NCBI GenBank assembly: GCA_014871385.1 | Contig: CM026426.1 | Location: 75,972,866-76,036,865 of the forward strand | Source of the DNA: Ceratodon purpureus | Taxonomy: Eukaryota; Streptophyta; Bryopsida; Pseudoditrichales; Ditrichaceae | Length of the DNA stretch: 64,000 bases | Direction: 5' to 3' | Part shown: positions 25,101-36,029 of the stretch, in pieces | Layout of the letters: each line of letters starts with the position of its first letter | Numbering within the stretch: position 1 is the stretch's first letter | Position numbers and translations under genes: made by a program | The notes under the pieces: generated by a model | Database searches by the model: none | What the model saw: the letters and a program-made list of their open reading frames with translations, nothing else | What the model was told of the DNA's origin: nothing

Positions 25101-25596
25101 TAATCAACGCTTCATTTCCACAGCTCCCAATGAAATAGCGCCGGCGCCATTACGTGATCATCAAGGATATGGACTGAAGTCGATGGATGGTTCTCGGTCG
25201 CGGTATCCAGATGGTACACCAATGTTTCCAAATGCCTCGCCAAGCGGTATGGAGGGACAGGTAATGCCCGAAACTAGACCATACACCTGGGGAACTGAAG
25301 ACCACAATTGATCGACCTTGCCCAAGCAAATTTGTCAGATCCAAGGAGGTTGTTACACAAACCTTGCTTCCACGTCGAGGATGATGAGCCAAACTACTCC
25401 TAATCGTCAATTGGCCAATTCGATTACACCACCGAGGTGGGAATCCAGTGATTTCCCGTCTGTGGGAGCATACCCATCCAGACCACATCATCCAATCACT
25501 GATCCGTTGACACCTCAGCGCTCGGAGCTAAGCGGTCAACCGGATACTGGTGTTTACGGGCATTCTGGTGCGGCAGCGGCGAGCAGTGAGCAGTGA
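22122..25596 (+). pseudogene. Mutator-like (MULE) transposase with long Pro/Ser-rich tail, disrupted
   Basis: The first in-frame ATG is at 22122. After an acidic Ser-rich N-terminus comes a Cys/His zinc-finger region of GCM/WRKY/FLYWCH style (CKSFCAGAFCCRNPDCSH, paired Cys, then HSGVHSHP). A DDE core follows: D in SFVMFDHIKRVHQW (23526), D in KGFMADAAPANYNAVK (23725) and E in TNLCEPVHNSMW (24157). The enzyme would cut and paste MULE DNA in the nucleus. One extra T at 23706-23709 shifts the frame; from 23710 one frame runs to 25596, broken only by TAA 23815, TGA 24799, TAG 25039 and TGA 25309. The C-terminal 300 or so codons are rich in P, S, T and R and contain APAP twice, each time from the GGCGCCGGCGCC palindrome. 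No terminal inverted repeats were identified. Confidence 0.75.
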
Positions 25597-25855
25597 GCGG
25601 TGAGCAGCCAAAAATCGCGCCGGGGGTCAAAAGTGAGCAGACAAAAAACGCACCGGGGACCCTATGACCGTGGAAAAAATTACCGCCGGGGTCTCTATAA
25701 ACCCATGAGCGAATGAAGTGGATGAATGAAATTCAGACACCAAGATTCCAGAATCCGCGAAATTTATATATTGAAAAAAAATTGTAAATATTAAAAATGA
25801 TCCTTAGAATCACCGGAGGGGGGCTGTCACTGTTCTCGAAATTGGAAGGCTTAGG
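25575..25855. other. Short repeats with GCCGGGG boxes
   Basis: GAGCAGTGAGCAGTGAGCGG repeats at about 25580-25605 are followed by three A-rich stretches, each leading to a GC box (CGCCGGGGGTC, CACCGGGGACC, CGCCGGGGTC) between about 25605 and 25695. The last box is the reverse complement of the ACCCCGGCGG motif that recurs at 31-37 kb. A TATAAA follows at about 25696. Confidence 0.45.
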
Positions 25856-26464
25856 CTACTGATTATCCTCTACCCAATCAAAATCTTCCTCTAAGAAAGC
25901 CGATGGTCCGGGAGCTCCATTGCCAAAATCAACAACGTTGTCCGTAGAAGTCCATGTTGATCTGAGTCTTGGAATGTAGTAATGAAACAGCTCGGGCTCT
26001 AGACATGATATTCCGGAAGCACTCTCAACACGCCTAAGTGTGCGAACGTCGTCCTCGGTCCAGTCGATCTGGCCTCAATTTGATCGGATCACTTGACGAA
26101 GCTGTTGGACGTCGGAGAACATGTCTACCTCCTTACCAGGCCGTCAGTCTTTGTACTTGTCGGTCACTCTCGAAACAAACTCCCTCAGTTCCCAATTATG
26201 CCATGGTAACCCGTCCTGCATGCATTGGAAGAAGAAGGGTAAGTGAGGAACAGAACCTTGAAGAAAATGCAAACACCTCATTCAAACCGTAGGGAGTAAA
26301 GTAAAATCAAAGATATTGAAATCAATAGAAGAGGCAATGAATCTAACCCGGAGCATTTCTGAAGTTGGAGGCATCGAAGACTTGATCTGCTCACGTAACG
26401 AGGTATGGCTAGTGGATGAGGATTGAACGGGCTGGGCAGAGGGGGGAGAGTGATCGATGACCAT
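25856..26464 (-). pseudogene. Two-exon gene with two in-frame TGA codons
   Basis: Exon 1 (26464-26348) encodes 39 codons starting MVIDHSPPSAQPVQSSS and ends at CGG|GTTAGA. Exon 2 (26215-25856) starts after ATGCATGCAG in the same phase and is 120 codons to TAG. It reads DGLPWHNWELREFVSRVTDK, then DVQQLRQVIRSN, GQIDWTEDDVRTLRRVES, and a C-terminus rich in acidic and aromatic residues (FLEEDFDWVEDNQ). TGA codons interrupt it at 26144-26146 and 26075-26077; Trp would fit both places (KD-W-RPG, SN-W-GQ). The predicted uninterrupted product is 158 aa. I do not recognise the family. It is divergent from the gene at 26933 with about 470 bp between the start codons. Confidence 0.5.
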
Positions 26465-26932
26465 GGTGCTCGCAAGAGAATGAGAGGTTCAAATGTTGTG
26501 AAGCATTGGTGTGCAATGTAGGTTTAAAAACAAGCAAGGGGGCTGGGAGAGAGAAGGAGCAATGCGTTTGTAAGAGGTTGCTCCTAGCAACTAAATAGAG
26601 GCGCAGCCGTTGGTGGAGGAAACCATTCATAAATGTTAGCTCGTAATTGGAGGTTAATTAAAACGATTTTGGCGGCCATGGCACATTGCAATAAACTCGC
26701 AGGTACGGATATACTGAATGCCTTACCCTTTAACATCTTAGTCTCCCAAAACATGATGTCGGATCCGACAGTCAAAAACTGGACTACAATGTTATTGAGG
26801 TACTGCGCATTAATGTGCGAGTTTAGGGTTAACCTGTTTGGATTTGGAGGATGTAATCTCAAGTATGTCTCTCTTGTGTTATCACTTTTGTTTCTGCTTT
26901 GTTTTTAGCCTCCTTAGTTTGAGAATTGTAGA

Positions 26933-27556
26933 ATGGACTTTGCAGTGATCACCGACTTGTTCAGCCAGAGTTGGGTCACGCCCGAGTCAGCGATGGCTGA
27001 GCTCTTTTCAGACCTCATGCCCGAGTTGCATCCAGAATACATTGAGAACTCGGACTGGTGCTATGACTACATGACGCTGCTTGAGAACCTGCGGCAAAGA
27101 GGTGATCGTTGGGTGCTGCTGATTGATTCCATACCAGCATGGTCGGCGTATGTGGTGGCTTTCAAAGAGTCACGAGATGCAAGGAAGCGGAAAGACGAGT
27201 GGGGTACATGTATGGTTCATGCATACTGGACTGAGGCCCTCACCTTGTTTATGACAGACCGGGTTATCCCATTTGAGATTGACGAGAAACTTGTAGAAAT
27301 GGAGCTCCGGGATCTTTCATTGCAGCAGAAGGTACTTTTGTGTGACCACCTGCGAAATAGTTACACCATGGAGGTGATGGGCCCTCCTACGGGCTACAGC
27401 ATTGGCCAGTCCTCCATCTCTGGACCAGGGTCTTCATCCAACGAGAGGAAAGTGTTTCCTAAGTATTGGGCACCACGAGCACTACGTTGCGGTCTTCTCT
27501 CGTGGCCTTTGCGAAGGAAGGTGCATCTCAACGCCGTGCTTGGAAAGCGATCATGA
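26933..27556 (+). CDS. Unrecognised 207-aa protein
   Basis: An uninterrupted single-exon ORF, unusual in this window. It starts MDFAVITDLFSQSWVTPESA and is rich in acidic, Trp and Leu residues; it looks mainly helical and cytosolic or nuclear, with no signal peptide or membrane segment. The C-terminal 40 or so residues become basic (WPLRRKVHLNAVLGKRS) and Ser/Gly-rich before that, which could be a different exon context or a frame continuation past a donor. An AG at 26907-26908 (TTTTTAG) lies 24 bp upstream of the ATG and could be a leader-intron acceptor. The function is unknown. Confidence 0.5.
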   Translation: MDFAVITDLFSQSWVTPESAMAELFSDLMPELHPEYIENSDWCYDYMTLLENLRQRGDRWVLLIDSIPAWSAYVVAFKESRDARKRKDEWGTCMVHAYWTEALTLFMTDRVIPFEIDEKLVEMELRDLSLQQKVLLCDHLRNSYTMEVMGPPTGYSIGQSSISGPGSSSNERKVFPKYWAPRALRCGLLSWPLRRKVHLNAVLGKRS

Positions 27557-28787
27557 AAACAAGGTTTGTGTATTCCCATCTTTCAATTCTTTTGCGGTAG
27601 CAACACTGATGCTGTACCATAGATATTGTCATGGTCGACGTTGTTGGTAATTTAAAATGTCTAATTGATGTTTCAGTTGAGGCAGTAGTTTCAATTATCA
27701 CTTAGTTTGATATATGCCAAGAATTTTATATGAATTGCGTATTCAGTGGTGGGCAAATGGATTGGTGCATTTTAGGGATTTACGCCAAAGTCGAGTTGAT
27801 TACATCAAGGTGACATCCGTCATCAACTTAAAGTTTAAAATAGGCATTTTGCAATGTAACATTTTATTAAATTTAGGCTGGTAGAACTAGAATGGGGAAA
27901 TTGGATTTATGCTAAAATTCTACTAATGCCGCTAGGCGCTCTTAAGTGGAGTACACTAATACGTATAAAGCTCTCATGTTGATTGAGGAACAATATTGGT
28001 TTAGGATATGGTTTACGATTAGTTAAAGGCTGGAACTATACTTCAACAGTGGATAGCCTTCATAAGGCATGTATGTTCTGAACTGCATTGGTAGTAAAGA
28101 ATTGCACTTGTGAACTATGATTCATGAAAATGGCCCAGTGTTTCTCATCATTTAGAAGGGATGCATCCAAACATATACTTTCATATACTGTAGACTAGAT
28201 GAATGTGAATCACACAACTTTCAGAGTTTTGGTAGCAATCGGAAGATGACTTCCTACTTTAAAGTGGGGGTTACAATGGGTGAGCTAAATTGGGGGTCAG
28301 CAAATTAGATAATGAGCTCTAACCGTGTGCCGGATCCGATAGAGAAAAATTGCCTCACCATGATTTCTCCGACAGTGAGTAATAGTTGCCTCACAGCAGA
28401 TAAAAATGTCCTTAGGATATTCATGAAGGTATTAATTCCTTCGCAATGACTGTAATCGTAATTTCCCTTACCTGAGTTCTATCAATTTCTATGAGACTTT
28501 TCTATTTTTCTATCATCGGATTATATATAACTCTTTTGATACTCTACTGTCAGTACATTGTAAAAGCACATGGCTGGTCTACTTAATATTAATTGATACA
28601 TGCATGAAATTCGCATAGGCATTGCGCAAAATCGAGACACATTATGTATGACCAGTATCTTATTTACAAAGTTGAAAGCATAAGAGTAGCCAAGATCCGT
28701 CTCTAATAACATAGAATAAGTAATGCTACTTTTCTCGTAGGTCCGAGTGGATATGTTTAACTACAAAATCAGAACCGTAGAGACCGT
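27557..28787. other. Spacer with nothing recognised
   Basis: AT-rich DNA without a convincing ORF, repeat or RNA gene. The right part is presumably the 3' region of the minus-strand gene ending at 28788. Confidence 0.5.
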
Positions 28788-29231
28788 CTACTCATCATTA
28801 TCACTGTCAGAGTCACTCAAGAGTATGAGAGAGAGCCCAGGGCCGTGAATTGCGCTAGTGCCATCCTTCACACTCTCAACGCTAATGGCGGAGCTACTAT
28901 CCTCGGATTCGTCTCCATCTTCACTCGGGCAGCAAATAGTCCCTCCGCAATCCGCAGCGTGTTTCTCCATCCACTTCTGAACCCAAGGGGGGATTTCATC
29001 ATCAAAGCTGTCCACTTCGAAGCAAAGTGACCTCCCATCATGTCCCTGTACGCACATTACCTTTAGCGTCTCTCCGTTGTCATTGATTCGGGCTGGGCTT
29101 ACTCCATTTGAATCATGTGCCTTCTTGGGTTTGGGGTGGACATTATCGATAGGAGTGGCAAGGCGGGAGCAAGCACACCCTACCGGGCAAGACTTGCAAG
29201 GCATTGAAGAGGCCGAAGGAGAACTTGCCAT
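28788..29231 (-). CDS. Small Cys-motif protein with SIM-like acidic tail, copy 1
   Basis: An intact 147-aa frame. The ATG at 29231 directly follows TTTCGTAG, a splice acceptor. The N-terminus has C-x2-C-x3-C-x-C (CKSCPVGCAC), which could bind zinc. The middle holds MCVQGHDGRSLCFEV and PPWVQKWM, both shared with the paralogue at 33596-34057. The tail is acidic and ends LSLILLSDSDSDNDE: a hydrophobic core next to Ser/Asp, the pattern of a SUMO-interacting motif. A role in a SUMO- or chromatin-linked complex is inference only. A TATA box at about 30045 and a leader intron fit transcription from the minus strand. Confidence 0.6.
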   Translation of the reverse strand: MASSPSASSMPCKSCPVGCACSRLATPIDNVHPKPKKAHDSNGVSPARINDNGETLKVMCVQGHDGRSLCFEVDSFDDEIPPWVQKWMEKHAADCGGTICCPSEDGDESEDSSSAISVESVKDGTSAIHGPGLSLILLSDSDSDNDE

Positions 29232-30054
29232 CTACGAAAGAGAATAGACTTCTAGTTAGCCGTAAATCAAAGTACATCATAATCTTGATTAACATAATCC
29301 ACTTTGTGCACGTCAAACAGACCAAATAATTGGAAAAGGAAAGATCCAATATTGTGAATTCTATAGAAGCTAAGTTCTGATAAAGTGAAAATGGTATAAA
29401 TTGTACCTTATTGTATTAAGCTGCTCTCGATAAACAAATGTTTGGGTCCTACAATGAACACCATAATAGAAGAGTTAATAAATCAACTTCCGGCAGAGAT
29501 TATTAAAGCAAGCCGAAAGGCCATTGGGACATAAAGCATGCTCAGTTACTAGCCATAGCTTTATGGCAGCTTGTTGGCATGGGGTAAAAACCTAACTCAT
29601 AAAGCACATTTCTAATCTATCTAGCTTAACCTTCTCAACAGTAAGCTTAACAAGAACAAACTGGAAAGCAACAGTCTAACATACAACAAGCGTAGCATAC
29701 TACAAGCTCAAGATGCAATCTTTAAGTAAGCATTATACCCCGCATACAAGTGAGGTTGCTAGTCAAGATGCCTAATGATATTTCCACACAATATGCACAA
29801 CACACAAAAGGCATAACAGAGAGAAGATGCAATCTATAAGTAAGCATTAAACCCCGCATACGAGTCAGGTTGCTAGTCAAGATGCCTAATGATATTTCCA
29901 CACAACATGCACAACACACCGGAAGCATAACAGAGAGAACAGTAGCATATAACAAGCAAATTAGAAAAGCAAGAATCAAGAGAGGCATACCAAGAAACAC
30001 AAGTTCAGCGGAAGGCAACGAGAAGATATTGAATGTATCTAACTTATATAGGGG
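29232..30054 (-). promoter_or_regulatory. TATA box, untranslated leader and leader intron of SIM-like copy 1
   Basis: CCCCTATATAAG reads on the minus strand at about 30043-30054. A CT-rich leader follows (about 29990-30020), then a possible donor GTATGCC near 29992, and an acceptor TTTCGTAG immediately before the ATG at 29231. The interval contains a 114-bp tandem duplication. The same order (TATA, CT-rich leader, donor, AG|ATG) is found upstream of the paralogue. Confidence 0.45.
29711..29938. repeat. 114-bp tandem duplication
   Basis: Copy 29711-29824 is repeated at 29825-29938 with a small number of substitutions. It includes CCCCGCATAC and CAAGATGCCTAATGATATTT. It lies within the presumed leader intron of the SIM-like gene. 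Confidence 0.9.
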
Positions 30055-30776
30055 CTGGACGCGGTGCATGGCAAGAGGCGGCGCAATATCAAAGGAGGCG
30101 GCGCAAAATTAGGCTTTGAACCCTAATCAAGCCGCAGATAAACAAGTGTGGAGGTCTACCCTGGCGGTTATAATTGCAGATTTGGGGCGTCTAAGAATCT
30201 AGAGACGGTGGGTAGGTCAAGGTGGCTAAAGCATTCGCGGGCCCAAGGTCTTAGGGGTGGGTTGAAATTGCGCGGTCCTATGAATTGGGCAGCAAGCCAG
30301 GCGCGTGACAGAGGTCGGTGGTTTGGGAGTGATGCTCAAACCATCTGTCCGATCCGACATATCGTATTGGGCATCTCCATTCTTTGCCGAGGTTGATGGA
30401 TGTCCGCCGTGGTTGATGTCCAAGGATGTCTGTAGTGGCTGATAACCGGGTAGGGATATCTAGTGGATGTCAGGGTTCGGGGGCTGTGAAGATACTTAGG
30501 GGTTCGGTGTATCTACCGTGAATAGAATTAGGATTATTTTGTTTAGAGAGTCTGTTGAACTTCGCAAATTAAAAGAGAAATTAGAGGTATATATAAAGAA
30601 CTTAATTTTAAGACATCACTAATGTAATACCATATGGACCATAATCGTATACTTTTTTTGTAATGGAAATGGATATTATTTACTGCTCAATATTGTTTTA
30701 TCAAAATTTAATTGATTGTTAAGACAATGGTTGAAAGAGAAGGTATTACGTTTAGCACATCACAGAAAATAACATA

Positions 30777-30876
<100 letters not shown>

Positions 30877-31034
30877 GCATAATACTAACTTACTACTTTA
30901 GAAAAGATATGTACTGATAAATACTAGAAACGCCACACAAAGGTTCATTTAAACAAGATATTTACATTAAGGAATTTTGAAATCTCAAGAATTAACTACG
31001 TAAGTAACCAAGACGCTGAAGAGGCCTGTGGGTG

Positions 31035-31117
31035 AACCCCGGCGGTTACACTAATGAGCCCAAAACTTCAGAAAAATCCGTCAGATGGATTCTGAGCTTT
31101 GCGAGAATTGCCGGGGT
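31035..31117. repeat. CCCCGGCGG/ATCCGACAGATGGAT/CCGGGGT module, site 1
   Basis: ACCCCGGCGGTT, then after about 40 bp ATCCGTCAGATGGATT, then about 25 bp on, CCGGGGT. The outer boxes are inverted with respect to each other and the central box is itself near-palindromic. The same order and spacing occur at 35145-35220 and 37394-37475. Confidence 0.5.
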
Positions 31118-31324
31118 GGGGGCTGGGTGCTGCTCGGAAGGTGCTTTTGAACGGTCTGAAACTTGTGAACGTTAGTTGACTTATGAACGGAATCCTGCGA
31201 TAGGAGACATATGATCGGGGTCATATAGGTGACTAACTATTTACAGAACGTACTTGTTAAATTATAGAACAAATATCCGAAGTGATACTTTTACAATATT
31301 CAGTACAAGGTAATAGATTTCATA

Positions 31325-32100
31325 ATAAGTTTAAACCATAAATAGCGAAAGGAATTTGTGAACTCAATGTGGAAAGAACGTTAATACAATATAAAGTAGA
31401 AAATAAAAAATGAATAATTAAATAAAAAAAAACCGTCAATAAAAATTTAAGGAAAATGAAAGTACTGATAAATATATTAGGAATGGAGGTATTAGGGTTG
31501 TATATGCTATAAGCCATCACTATGTGCACACCTGAAAAAGATTTTTTCAATCTTCCAAAATTACTAAGAGGATTCATATCTATAAGGCTAATTAGAATAT
31601 TCATATTTTCCGTCTATTAGTAATATTATTTAATCTGAATTACATAATCAAATGAATTAAAATGACATGAAATGCATAATGTCTTTTTATATGAAGAGAA
31701 TTGTAGAATAGATGTATTATTACAGGTTTAAACCATAAAAAACTGAAATGAATTTGTAAAATCAATGTGGATAGATTGTAAGTAATATATGAAGTAAAAA
31801 AAAAGAAAATACAAAAATAAAAATAAAAAAGAAATAATTTATTAGAGTAATTATCGCAAGGAAAATATAATAGACAGAGTGGTATTAGGCTTAAGCATGG
31901 TGTACGCCACCACCATGTGCACACTTTATATGACTTACTCTACCTTCCATGATTAATTACAGTATTCATATTTTCAAACGCTGACTAATAGAGTTTTGAG
32001 TACAATCATAAAATAAGAGGTATCAAAATGATATAAAATGGATAACATATAATACTTTTAGTAATAATGCCTCTATTTTTTAAAATTTTAAAGTTCCAAG
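31325..32100. repeat. Diverged tandem pair of about 395-bp units
   Basis: Both units start near GTTTAAACCATA (31329 and 31726), continue through A-rich tracts, share TATTAGG and ATGTGCACAC (31522 and about 31915) and end in a similar CATAATCAAATGAATT-type block. Identity is low, so the duplication is old. No coding capacity is apparent. Confidence 0.6.
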
Positions 32101-32503
32101 TGCTCCAGTTTCGGACGCTTTGGTGGTTGATCTTCATTGTCAGGTTCTCTTGTCCGCTTTCATATTGGAACCCAGTCAAATCGTTTTTCCCAAATTGAGC
32201 CGGTTTGTCCACATCCAACCCGATCCAGCCAAATGCCTTCATTATCTGCTTTCCATGCGCAATCTATACACTCGAAAGGCATTGAAACGTGGTTTTGCAG
32301 AGGAGGTGTCCATATTTTAATATCTCTACGATAAGCCATACTCCCTAGGTCTTTAAAATTGCATATCCAAGTCGAACCTAGTAAGTGCTCATCAGTGCGT
32401 CGATTTAAGGATATTCGGAAAAATCGTTCAGATATGTGTGCTCGAAGGCGTCAAGGAATTTTCACAGTGTTCCTTGTGCCATCCACAACTCCAAATGTAA
32501 GCA

Positions 32504-32797
32504 TTAATTCATCGTCCAAATGTAAGCATTCTGTCGAAGTTGGCCGCGGTCTTCTCGATTTTGAAGATAATTTGTTTTGATTTGATCAAACACGACGTTT
32601 TGCTTTATTGGCACACCATGATCATATAGCTTTTCGAAGCAATCTAGCCATACCTTCTTGTGCATATTATTTGTAATTTCAACTTGTGACAATACATTCT
32701 GTATAATTTCCTCATCAAATAATTGTACTTGTTGGAAAGTTATCAGAATTAAGACATAGAATAGTGAGAAAACGCATTTAAGTCTATGATCTGCCAT
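32504..32797 (-). CDS. Hypothetical 97-aa ORF with a signal-peptide-like start
   Basis: The ATG at 32797 starts MADHRLKCVFSLFYVLILIT, a short basic head and hydrophobic core like a secretory signal, followed by LFDEEIIQNVLSQVEITNN and HKKVWLDCFEKLYDHGVPIK. The end lies in a 15-bp direct repeat (CCAAATGTAAGCATT twice, about 32495-32534), which may have created the stop. The second half could equally be a transposon fragment, because fragments of further coding-like sequence continue downstream on the same strand to about 32100. Not recognised. Confidence 0.3.
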   Translation of the reverse strand: MADHRLKCVFSLFYVLILITFQQVQLFDEEIIQNVLSQVEITNNMHKKVWLDCFEKLYDHGVPIKQNVVFDQIKTNYLQNREDRGQLRQNAYIWTMN

Positions 32798-33595
32798 GCT
32801 ATTAAGTTAATGTGAATTCTAATTGAAGATGAGGAAATTTAAAATTACGAGGACAGAACTATTTTTTTTCAAATGTTGACAAAAAGATTTGTGCATTGTT
32901 TCCATCCTTCCATATCACTCATGATGCCCTACCAGTAAGAGATATAACCTTTGAATATAGAGAACGGTCTAGCAGAATAGTTATTTAATTCAACTTCCTC
33001 TTTCATATCACTCTGGATGCCTTTTCAGTAACAATTATACCCTTTGAATAAAGAGAACGGTTTAACATAGCAGTTATTTAATTCAAAGATATCCAGTACT
33101 TATCACGAACATTTCCAATAGCCAATTTCTGGCCACGAACACTTGCAGTTAATGCTCATATTAAAAAACTTATAATATTAATGCATGCGACTATACCTAT
33201 AAAAACTGAGGAAAAAAAATGGAACGGAAAACGGACATATTTAATATGGAATGGATAGGGCTAGCAAATGATATTTATTTTAGCCGGTATATTTACTTAA
33301 ATAAATTTACAAAAATTTACAAAATGGGATGCTTTTAAAAGCGTCTGTAGCGGTACAACAAATTCAAACAAGCATACCGTACGTCGTGGTCAGATTCGAC
33401 AATCCTGTGTCGAAATCCAATTTCCACGTCAGATGTTCAGAGGTCCACGTCATCACAAACATATCAGAAGATGACATGTGGCACTTTTGCAAGAAAATGA
33501 ATTAATTTTTGTCGAAACTGACCACGAGGTAGGGTAACCTACAAAGGCAGATAATATACTATGCCAAAATTTTACGTAGATCTAAGGAAATACAT

Positions 33596-34057
33596 CTAGT
33601 CATCCAAGTCACTGTCATCGTCGCTAAGAACGATGACATAGGACTCCGGACCATCCACCGTCGCTTCGGTATCCTCTCCAGCGTACTCCAGGAAATCAAA
33701 GTCTTTGCCTTCTAGAACATACCCGTCATCCTCCGGGCAGTACTCATTTCCGTCGCCACCTGCAGCAACCGCATCCATCCACTTCTGCACTCACGCGGAG
33801 ATGCCATCATCGGAACTCTTTACCTCGAAGCAAAGGGAGCGCCCATGACCTTCCACACACATTAGCTGCATCGTTTCCTTGGTCTGGGTTGGAGATGCCC
33901 CTTGCATGGCTTTGTGCTCGATGTCAGGCAGTGGAGTGAGTCCTTCCGGAATTCGGGAATCAGGGACTGGACTGCTCCAGGATGTCGGACAGGTGCATGG
34001 TCCGAGCCCAACGCATGTCGTGCAAACCATCGGAACTCTTGAAGAAAGATTCGCCAT
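33596..34057 (-). pseudogene. Small Cys-motif protein with SIM-like acidic tail, copy 2 (TGA-interrupted)
   Basis: A paralogue of the gene at 28788-29231. The ATG at 34057 follows a GGTGAGCAG acceptor. The N-terminus has C-x2-C-x5-C-x-C (CTTCVGLGPCTC); the middle has MCVEGHGRSLCFEV and VQKWMD; the tail ends SYVIVLSDDDSDLDD, a better SUMO-interacting-motif match than in copy 1. A TGA at 33791-33793 stands exactly where copy 1 has the first Trp of PPWVQKWM, so one G-to-A change explains it. Apart from this the frame is open for 153 codons. It is either a recent pseudogene, a truncated 88-aa product, or a sequence error. Confidence 0.6.
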
Positions 34058-35005
34058 CTGCTCACCCAAAAGAAAAAGAAATTAATACGATTCGCCGCAA
34101 AGATGGACAAGACGGAATGTGCCTTGTCGGTAGTTTGTGCTTAGCCCTAGAATAAAACAGTTAACTACAAACAATTTAATGAGCAACTACAAGGTGCGAT
34201 CGAAGAAGCTACAACTAATTTAATGAGCCATTCACAGTTTCACAATAAAAGATAGATTGTTCTTACACAGGCATGGCATTGTATTTTAGACAAGCATAAG
34301 ACCACTAACAGGATCAATTCGGTAGCTATTCCTTCTTTCCACAAGTTACTCGCAGGTGCACGGGTATCCGCTAACTTCTTGCCGGAACCAAGGTAACCCC
34401 CACGTACACTTACAGTTAGCTTTCTAAAAGGTGGCAACCTAGTGCGGCCGGATGACTCTGAAGACTCCCAAGCCGCAAGCCAACAAGATCAAACCGCATC
34501 ATTAGTGCACCAATGTTGGGCAACGGAGCAAACACCCCGTTAAACTCCCCAAAACTGAATCAACTAACGACCCTACAGATACCCAGGCCGGAAGCTATCA
34601 TCAGAGTAAAAAGATGGGAATCAGAGCAAACAACCCGTTGAACTCCCGAAGACCGCACCTGCTAACGACTCGTCTAAGGATTCCCAAGCCGCTAGCCATT
34701 GAGAACAAACTGACCAAAGAAACGGACACTGACTAGAGGAACCGACACTGACTTGAGGAACCTACAAATTGATTAGAGAAAATATATAACCAACATTACG
34801 TTACCCCCAATCGGACCTGCAAATCAAAACATATAATCCTACGCATAATGCCGAGGCTAAGATAAAGAAACAAAGACAAAGATACCAAATACTGACGGAG
34901 AAATAAAGACGAAGCTTATTACGACAAAGAGAAGATGAAGAAACGCACCTTAGGAGATCGAAGAGAAGATGATGAACTATGGAAACAAGGGACTCTTTTA
35001 TAGGT
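34058..35005 (-). promoter_or_regulatory. TATA box, leader and leader intron of SIM-like copy 2
   Basis: CCTATAAAAGAG reads on the minus strand at about 34993-35004. A CT-rich leader (TCATCATCTTCTCTTCG) runs to a possible CTAAG|GTGCGT donor near 34950, and an acceptor GTGAGCAG lies just before the ATG at 34057. The layout matches that of copy 1. GC-rich GGCGGCGGCGG runs lie upstream at 35020-35080. Confidence 0.45.
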
Positions 35006-35144
35006 TGCTTGTCGGCCAGAAATGGCGGCACCGGCGGCGGCGGCTAGGTCAGCGGATAGAACGCGGTGACGGCGGCGGCATTTAGGTCAGGGCAAGCGAC
35101 AACGCCAATAAAGTATGCGGCATCTAGATTGGCGGCAGCTACCC

Positions 35145-35222
35145 CCGGCGGTGTTGGCTATGGGCCAAAGACGCTTGTAGAATCCGACAGATGGATTTCC
35201 CCAAGTGCCAACGCCACCGGGG
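35145..35222. repeat. CCCCGGCGG/ATCCGACAGATGGAT/CCGGGGT module, site 2
   Basis: ACCCCCGGCGGTG, then ATCCGACAGATGGATTT, then CACCGGGGTCTC, in the same order and spacing as at 31035. It lies about 150 bp upstream of the TATA box of SIM-like copy 2, between that promoter and the G-rich array. Confidence 0.5.
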
Positions 35223-35224
35223 TC

Positions 35225-36025
<801 letters not shown>

Positions 36026-36029
36026 GTCT

